A program made the position numbers and the translations under genes. Shown here piece by piece: positions 5,754-8,715 of a stretch of 8,715 bases of DNA. This DNA comes from CAZUVQ01 sp964623915 (GTDB lineage: Bacteria; Bacillota; Clostridia; UMGS1883; UMGS1540): contig CAZUVQ010000078.1 of assembly GCA_964623915.1 (NCBI GenBank), positions 1 to 8,715 of the forward strand. The letters are read 5' to 3'. The first letter of the stretch is position 1; the number at the start of each line of letters is the position of its first letter. Under the pieces are notes generated by a model, which was not told the DNA's origin, made no database searches, and saw only the letters and a program-made list of their open reading frames with translations.

Positions 5754-6542
5754 TTATTTTTTGATATAAATCATACCGACAAGCCGGTTTACTGCATCAA
5801 CCGGAAGAATTTTAAAGAGAAATGAATAAAATTTATACAAAAAACCAAATGAATAAAGTGAGCTGATTTTTCGTTTGTTGGCAATTTTATAAATATACCT
5901 TGCAAGGTCACATGGCTGCATTCCGTTTTCTTCGTCCACTTCCATAACTGCAACAGATTTCTTTATTGTGTCCTTGTAAATTTCACTGCCGTTTTCGTTT
6001 TTTGCCCTTGCTTTTGTAAAGCCTGTATTAACATCACCGGGCATAACAGCGCAAACGCTTATACCAAACATTTTAACCTCATTTTTAAGGCAGAGGGTAA
6101 ATGAATTGACAGCTGCCTTTGAAGCGGAATAAAACCCCTGAAAAGGAATTGAAAAAATAGCCGCCGCCGAGCTTATGTTAATTATTCTGCCGCAAGTTTT
6201 CCTTATCAGTGGCAGCGCATATCTGCAGCATAAAAATGTTCCGAAAAAATTGACATCAAAAATGTCCTTGGCTTCATCTGTTTTTGTAAACTCAATAGCA
6301 CCGGAAATCCCAAAACCGGCGTTATTTATAAGCAAATCAATTTTCCCCTCATTTTCGGTAATCACCAAAAAAGCCTTTGCTACGGATTCCTCTGATGCCA
6401 CATCTGTGGGGATATGATAAATACCTTTACAATTCCCGCTTCTCCTGCTTAAATTATAAACCTTACAACTATCTTTAAAGAGCTTTGCCACCTCAAGCCC
6501 TATGCCGCTTGAAGCGCCCGTAATTACTACAACCTTACTCAT
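5754..6542 (-). CDS. classical short-chain dehydrogenase/reductase (SDR), NADPH-type
   Basis: The 262-residue protein has T-G-A-S-S-G-I-G at 8-15 (cofactor loop), N-N-A-G at 73-76, N98, and the catalytic set S125, Y138 and K142 within Y-S-A-S-K. Arginines after the second strand (L-S-R-R, 31-34) favour NADPH. After about residue 225 the protein becomes hydrophobic and aromatic (F-G-F-L-Y-K-F-Y-S-F-L-F-K), which could let it sit on a membrane or bind a lipid-like substrate. Its ATG overlaps the end of the oxoamine synthase gene by 8 bases (ATGAGTAA), so the two are translationally coupled. The natural inference is that it reduces the ketone made by that synthase. The known analogue is 3-ketosphinganine reductase; alpha-aminoketone reduction in CAI-1-type signal synthesis is an alternative. 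Confidence 0.88.
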   Translation of the reverse strand: MSKVVVITGASSGIGLEVAKLFKDSCKVYNLSRRSGNCKGIYHIPTDVASEESVAKAFLVITENEGKIDLLINNAGFGISGAIEFTKTDEAKDIFDVNFFGTFLCCRYALPLIRKTCGRIINISSAAAIFSIPFQGFYSASKAAVNSFTLCLKNEVKMFGISVCAVMPGDVNTGFTKARAKNENGSEIYKDTIKKSVAVMEVDEENGMQPCDLARYIYKIANKRKISSLYSFGFLYKFYSFLFKILPVDAVNRLVGMIYIKK

Positions 6543-7704
6543 GACTTAATGTTTCCTCTATTATATCCATAGCCTCGTCAAGAAGCTCTTCTGTGTGTGT
6601 TGCCATAAGGCTTGTTCTCAAAAGACATTCCGTCGGAAGTGTTGCAGGCGGTAAAACGGGGTTTATATAAACGCCGTTCTCATACAGTTTTTTAGCTGTT
6701 ACAAGAGTTTTCACAGTTTCATAGGTGTATATAGGTATAATAGGTGTTGCTGAGTCCTTTATGGCAACTCCCCTTTTTCTAAGACCTTTTCTCATGTAAT
6801 CTGCAAGAGATAAAAGCCTCGCCACTCTTTGCGGCTCCTCTTTTATTACCTCAAGGGCAGCTAATGCCGTGGCACATGATGCAGGGGTAATTGAGGCTGA
6901 AAAGATAAAAGGCCTTGAGTTATGCCGCAAATAATCTATAACGCTTTTTTTTGCAACCGCAAATCCGCCAAGGCTTGCTAACGACTTGCTGAATGTACTC
7001 ATTATAATATCAACTTCATCGTTTAAACCAAAGTATTCGGCTGTACCTTTACCATTTCCCAATACACCGAAACCATGGGCATCATCCACCATAATTCTTG
7101 CCTTATATTTTTTAGCAAGTTCAACTATCTCAGGAAGCTTACAAACATCACCGCTCATGCTGAAAACGCCGTCGGTTATTATTAGCTTGCCCGCATCTTC
7201 CGGTATGGATATTAGCCTTGCTTCAAGGTCATCCATATCACTGTGCTTGTATCTTAAAGTCGTAGCATATGATAGCCTGCAGCCGTCATAAATACTGGCA
7301 TGGTTTTCCCTGTCACATATTATATAATCATGGCGGGAAGAAATCCCTGCTATAACACCGAGATTTGTCTGAAAACCTGTTGAAAAAGTCATACAGGCTT
7401 CCTTATCAAGGAAACGTGCAATTTTTTCTTCAAGTTCAATATGTAAATCCAGCGTCCCGTTTAAAAATCTGGAGCCGGAACAACCTGTTCCGAATTTTTC
7501 CATTGCTTCGATTCCAGCACGGATAACCTTCGGATGAACCGTTAGACCGAGGTAATTGTTTGAGCCAAGCATAATTCTGCGCTTGCCTTCCATTATAACT
7601 TCAACATCCTGTCTTGACTCAAGTTCATGAAAATAAGGATAAATTCCTTTTTCTATAAACTCCTTTGCAAGTGTGTAGGACTCACACTTTTCAAATAATG
7701 GCAT
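6535..7704 (-). CDS. PLP-dependent alpha-oxoamine synthase, serine palmitoyltransferase-like
   Basis: The 389-residue enzyme belongs to the family that decarboxylatively condenses an amino acid with an acyl thioester (KBL, BioF, HemA, serine palmitoyltransferase). Visible residues: S-N-N-Y-L-G-L at 48-54, G-S-R-F-L-N-G-T at 77-84, H135 stacking on PLP in N-H-A-S-I-Y-D-G, D207 and H210 in V-D-D-A-H-G-F-G, and Schiff-base K240 in T-F-S-K-S-L-A-S. From memory, segments such as I-Y-P-Y-F-H-E-L-E-S, L-R-Y-K-H-S-D-M-D-D-L and I-N-P-V-L-P-P resemble Bacteroidetes serine palmitoyltransferase more closely than BioF. No biotin or threonine-degradation genes are nearby. ATG 7704 has AAAGGAG at 8 bases; an upstream in-frame ATG at 7761 has none. 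It leads an operon with the SDR and may read into spoIIGA-sigE. Family certain, substrate not. Confidence 0.9.
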   Translation of the reverse strand: MPLFEKCESYTLAKEFIEKGIYPYFHELESRQDVEVIMEGKRRIMLGSNNYLGLTVHPKVIRAGIEAMEKFGTGCSGSRFLNGTLDLHIELEEKIARFLDKEACMTFSTGFQTNLGVIAGISSRHDYIICDRENHASIYDGCRLSYATTLRYKHSDMDDLEARLISIPEDAGKLIITDGVFSMSGDVCKLPEIVELAKKYKARIMVDDAHGFGVLGNGKGTAEYFGLNDEVDIIMSTFSKSLASLGGFAVAKKSVIDYLRHNSRPFIFSASITPASCATALAALEVIKEEPQRVARLLSLADYMRKGLRKRGVAIKDSATPIIPIYTYETVKTLVTAKKLYENGVYINPVLPPATLPTECLLRTSLMATHTEELLDEAMDIIEETLSHE

Positions 7705-7803
7705 AACAAATTCTCCTTTGATACATCGGAAGCAAAAAATTGCAACACATAATTTATACATAGCAAGTTAAACTAAAAGAGGGGAAAACCACCAAAAACA
7801 TGC

Positions 7804-7815
7804 GTTCAAGTGAAC
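7804..7815. repeat. GTTCA-AG-TGAAC inverted repeat near the synthase transcription start
   Basis: Five-base inverted half-sites with a 2-base centre lie about 12 bases downstream of the synthase -10 box, a common position for a repressor operator. ATGC (7800-7803) and GCAT (7819-7822) flank it as an offset outer pair. Half-site order (GTTC then GAAC) is opposite to the Gram-positive LexA box. Confidence 0.35.
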
Positions 7816-7826
7816 TAAGCATCATA

Positions 7827-7855
7827 ATTATAACTCTTTAACAATAAAAAATCAA
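7827..7855 (-). promoter_or_regulatory. sigma A-type promoter of the oxoamine synthase-SDR operon
   Basis: On the minus strand TTGATT (7855-7850, 4 of 6 matches to TTGACA) and a perfect TATAAT (7832-7827) are 17 bases apart. Transcription would start near 7820, giving a leader of about 115 bases. With no terminator visible before spoIIGA, this promoter could also feed spoIIGA-sigE. Confidence 0.65.
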
Positions 7856-7964
7856 GCAATATTTATATATAATTAATATATATTATTCGTTTGAAATAAA
7901 ATCACTGAAATTTTTACTTTTATAAAAACTCTCATTTACCAGTAAAAATAATAACACGCAAAAT

Positions 7965-7994
7965 GTATAAGATAATGTATTTATGTCAATAATT
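7965..7994 (+). promoter_or_regulatory. sigma F-like forespore promoter before spoIIR
   Basis: GTATA (7965-7969) fits the sigma F/G -35 consensus GYATA. After a 15-base spacer, GTCAATAATT (7985-7994) keeps the first G and the A, A and T positions of the -10 consensus GGNNANAHTR but lacks the second G and the last purine. Known spoIIR genes are sigma F-dependent, which makes this placement plausible, yet the match is partial and the region AT-rich. Confidence 0.4.
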
Positions 7995-8026
7995 ATATTT
8001 GTATTATAAAATCAGGTGGTGAATGA

Positions 8027-8656
8027 ATGAAAAAGAAACAATTGATATTTTCACTTATGGCGGTAATTTTTATTTTTACTACAATAATATCTTATTCAAC
8101 CGGTATTGGGGAGGATTTGTCACAAAATATTTTAAGGCTTCATATTCTTGCTAACAGCGATTCTGCAGTTGACCAGAAACTAAAATTAGCTGTTCGTGAC
8201 AGAATACTCTATGAAAGCCGTAAATTGTTTACTGACAGCTCAAGTCTTGAGGAATCAAAAGCAATCCTTTCTGATAAAAAAAATGTACTGATAGAAGCAG
8301 CAGAGGATGAAATACAAAAACGTGGTTTTTCATATTCTGTTAAAATAAATACAGGTGAATATTATTTTCCAATGAAAACATATGAAAAATATTCTCTGCC
8401 TTCAGGAAAATATGAGGCAGTGAGAGTTGAAATCGGAAAAGCAGCCGGTCAAAACTGGTGGTGCGTCATGTTTCCCCCGCTCTGTTTTGTTGATGCTGCC
8501 TCAGATACAAAAAAAACCGATGAATATCTTAAAAAAGCCCTTCGTAATGATGAAATATCTTTAATAACAACTGAAGAAGGTTTTGATGTCAGATTTAAAA
8601 TTGTAGATATTATTGAGAGCTCTGTTTCAGAAATAAGGACGGCATTAAATCGATAA
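8027..8656 (+). CDS. spoIIR: stage II sporulation protein R (SpoIIR), activator of pro-sigma E processing
   Basis: The 209-residue protein is exported from the forespore into the space between the septal membranes, where the family is known to trigger SpoIIGA. Residues 5-24 form a hydrophobic signal or anchor after a lysine-rich start (M-K-K-K-Q). The family signature I-L-R-L-H-I-L-A-N-S-D-S (35-46) is followed by D-Q-K-L-K-L-A-V-R-D, and the second hallmark W-W-C-V-M-F-P-P-L-C-F-V-D lies at 144-156. Length is typical of the core protein. ATG 8027 has AGGTGG seven bases upstream; an ATG at 8023 is out of frame. It diverges from the oxoamine synthase operon, whose downstream neighbours are its functional partners spoIIGA and sigE. 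Confidence 0.95.
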   Translation: MKKKQLIFSLMAVIFIFTTIISYSTGIGEDLSQNILRLHILANSDSAVDQKLKLAVRDRILYESRKLFTDSSSLEESKAILSDKKNVLIEAAEDEIQKRGFSYSVKINTGEYYFPMKTYEKYSLPSGKYEAVRVEIGKAAGQNWWCVMFPPLCFVDAASDTKKTDEYLKKALRNDEISLITTEEGFDVRFKIVDIIESSVSEIRTALNR

Positions 8657-8669
8657 AATATTTTTTTTC

Positions 8670-8697
8670 AGGGAACGGCTCATTTTGCCCGTTCCCT
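8670..8697 (+). terminator. 9-bp stem-loop after spoIIR, with its T-tract on the 5' side
   Basis: AGGGAACGG (8670-8678) and CCGTTCCCT (8689-8697) are inverted copies with a 10-base loop, 14 bases after the spoIIR stop. Eight T residues (8661-8668) lie just before the stem, while the 3' flank ACTTGACA is not U-rich. It is a likely transcript 3' end structure but an atypical intrinsic terminator, built like the one at 3128-3158. Confidence 0.55.
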
Positions 8698-8715
8698 ACT
8701 TGACATATATTTCAT

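Larger units (their letters stand above)
7705..8026. other. 322-base divergent intergenic region between the oxoamine synthase and spoIIR
   Basis: No convincing gene is present. Going left to right it holds the synthase ribosome binding site (about 7713-7719), a roughly 115-base leader with no recognised riboswitch, a GTTCA/TGAAC inverted repeat (7804-7815), a sigma A promoter reading left (7855-7827), a very AT-rich core (about 7856-7960), a sigma F-like promoter reading right (7965-7994), and the spoIIR ribosome binding site AGGTGG (8014-8019). Confidence 0.6.

Noticed and set aside
6535..7704. bioF (8-amino-7-oxononanoate synthase) or kbl (glycine C-acetyltransferase)
   Set aside because: The family is right, but there are no biotin genes and no threonine dehydrogenase nearby, and the remembered sequence pattern is closer to serine palmitoyltransferase. 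No symbol is assigned.
7705..7761. Upstream in-frame ATG at 7761 as the start of the oxoamine synthase
   Set aside because: It has no ribosome binding site, and its 19 extra residues are not family-like. ATG 7704 has AAAGGAG at ideal spacing.
7804..7815. LexA (SOS) box
   Set aside because: The Gram-positive LexA box is GAAC-N4-GTTC. Here the half-sites are in the opposite order (GTTC-N4-GAAC).
8700..8705. TTGACA -35 box of a following rightward promoter
   Set aside because: The matching -10 would lie beyond the window edge, so it cannot be tested.

Overview
The window reads as chromosome of an AT-rich, endospore-forming Clostridia-type Firmicute (Bacillota). The basis is gene content: four core sporulation genes (sigK, sigE, spoIIGA, spoIIR), AAAGGAG-type ribosome binding sites, TTGACA/TATAAT-like promoters and frequent TTG/GTG start candidates. 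No tRNA, rRNA, CRISPR array, insertion sequence or phage gene is visible. An uncultured gut-type Clostridia is plausible, but the species cannot be named from this sequence.

Layout, left to right. Positions 1-29 hold the first codons of a leftward gene that runs off the window. Next is leftward sigK (78-767), whose leader can fold a hairpin that covers its ribosome binding site. A three-gene regulated metabolic module follows: a leftward AraC-type regulator (889-1686), a divergent Gfo/Idh/MocA sugar-type oxidoreductase (1820-3106) and a ten-helix EamA/DMT transporter (3192-4055). The module separates sigK from the leftward pair spoIIGA-sigE (4773-5684 and 4042-4758). Upstream of spoIIGA, also leftward, is a two-gene operon made of an alpha-oxoamine synthase (6535-7704) and a short-chain dehydrogenase (5754-6542). 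A 322-base divergent promoter region (7705-8026) then leads to rightward spoIIR (8027-8656), followed by a stem-loop at the right edge.

How the genes work together. From established knowledge, SpoIIR is made in the forespore under sigma F. It signals across the septum to the membrane protease SpoIIGA, which removes the pro-sequence of sigma E in the mother cell. Sigma E then drives late mother-cell genes including sigK, whose product is also made as a pro-protein. Signal, protease, substrate and next-stage sigma factor therefore lie within less than 9 kb. Candidate stage-appropriate control sites are a sigma F-like promoter before spoIIR and a Spo0A-box-like site before spoIIGA. The oxoamine synthase/SDR pair is the least expected content. 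The synthase resembles Bacteroidetes-type serine palmitoyltransferases more than biotin-pathway BioF, and with the reductase it looks like a lipid-like or signal-like biosynthetic module embedded among sporulation genes. That function is inference.
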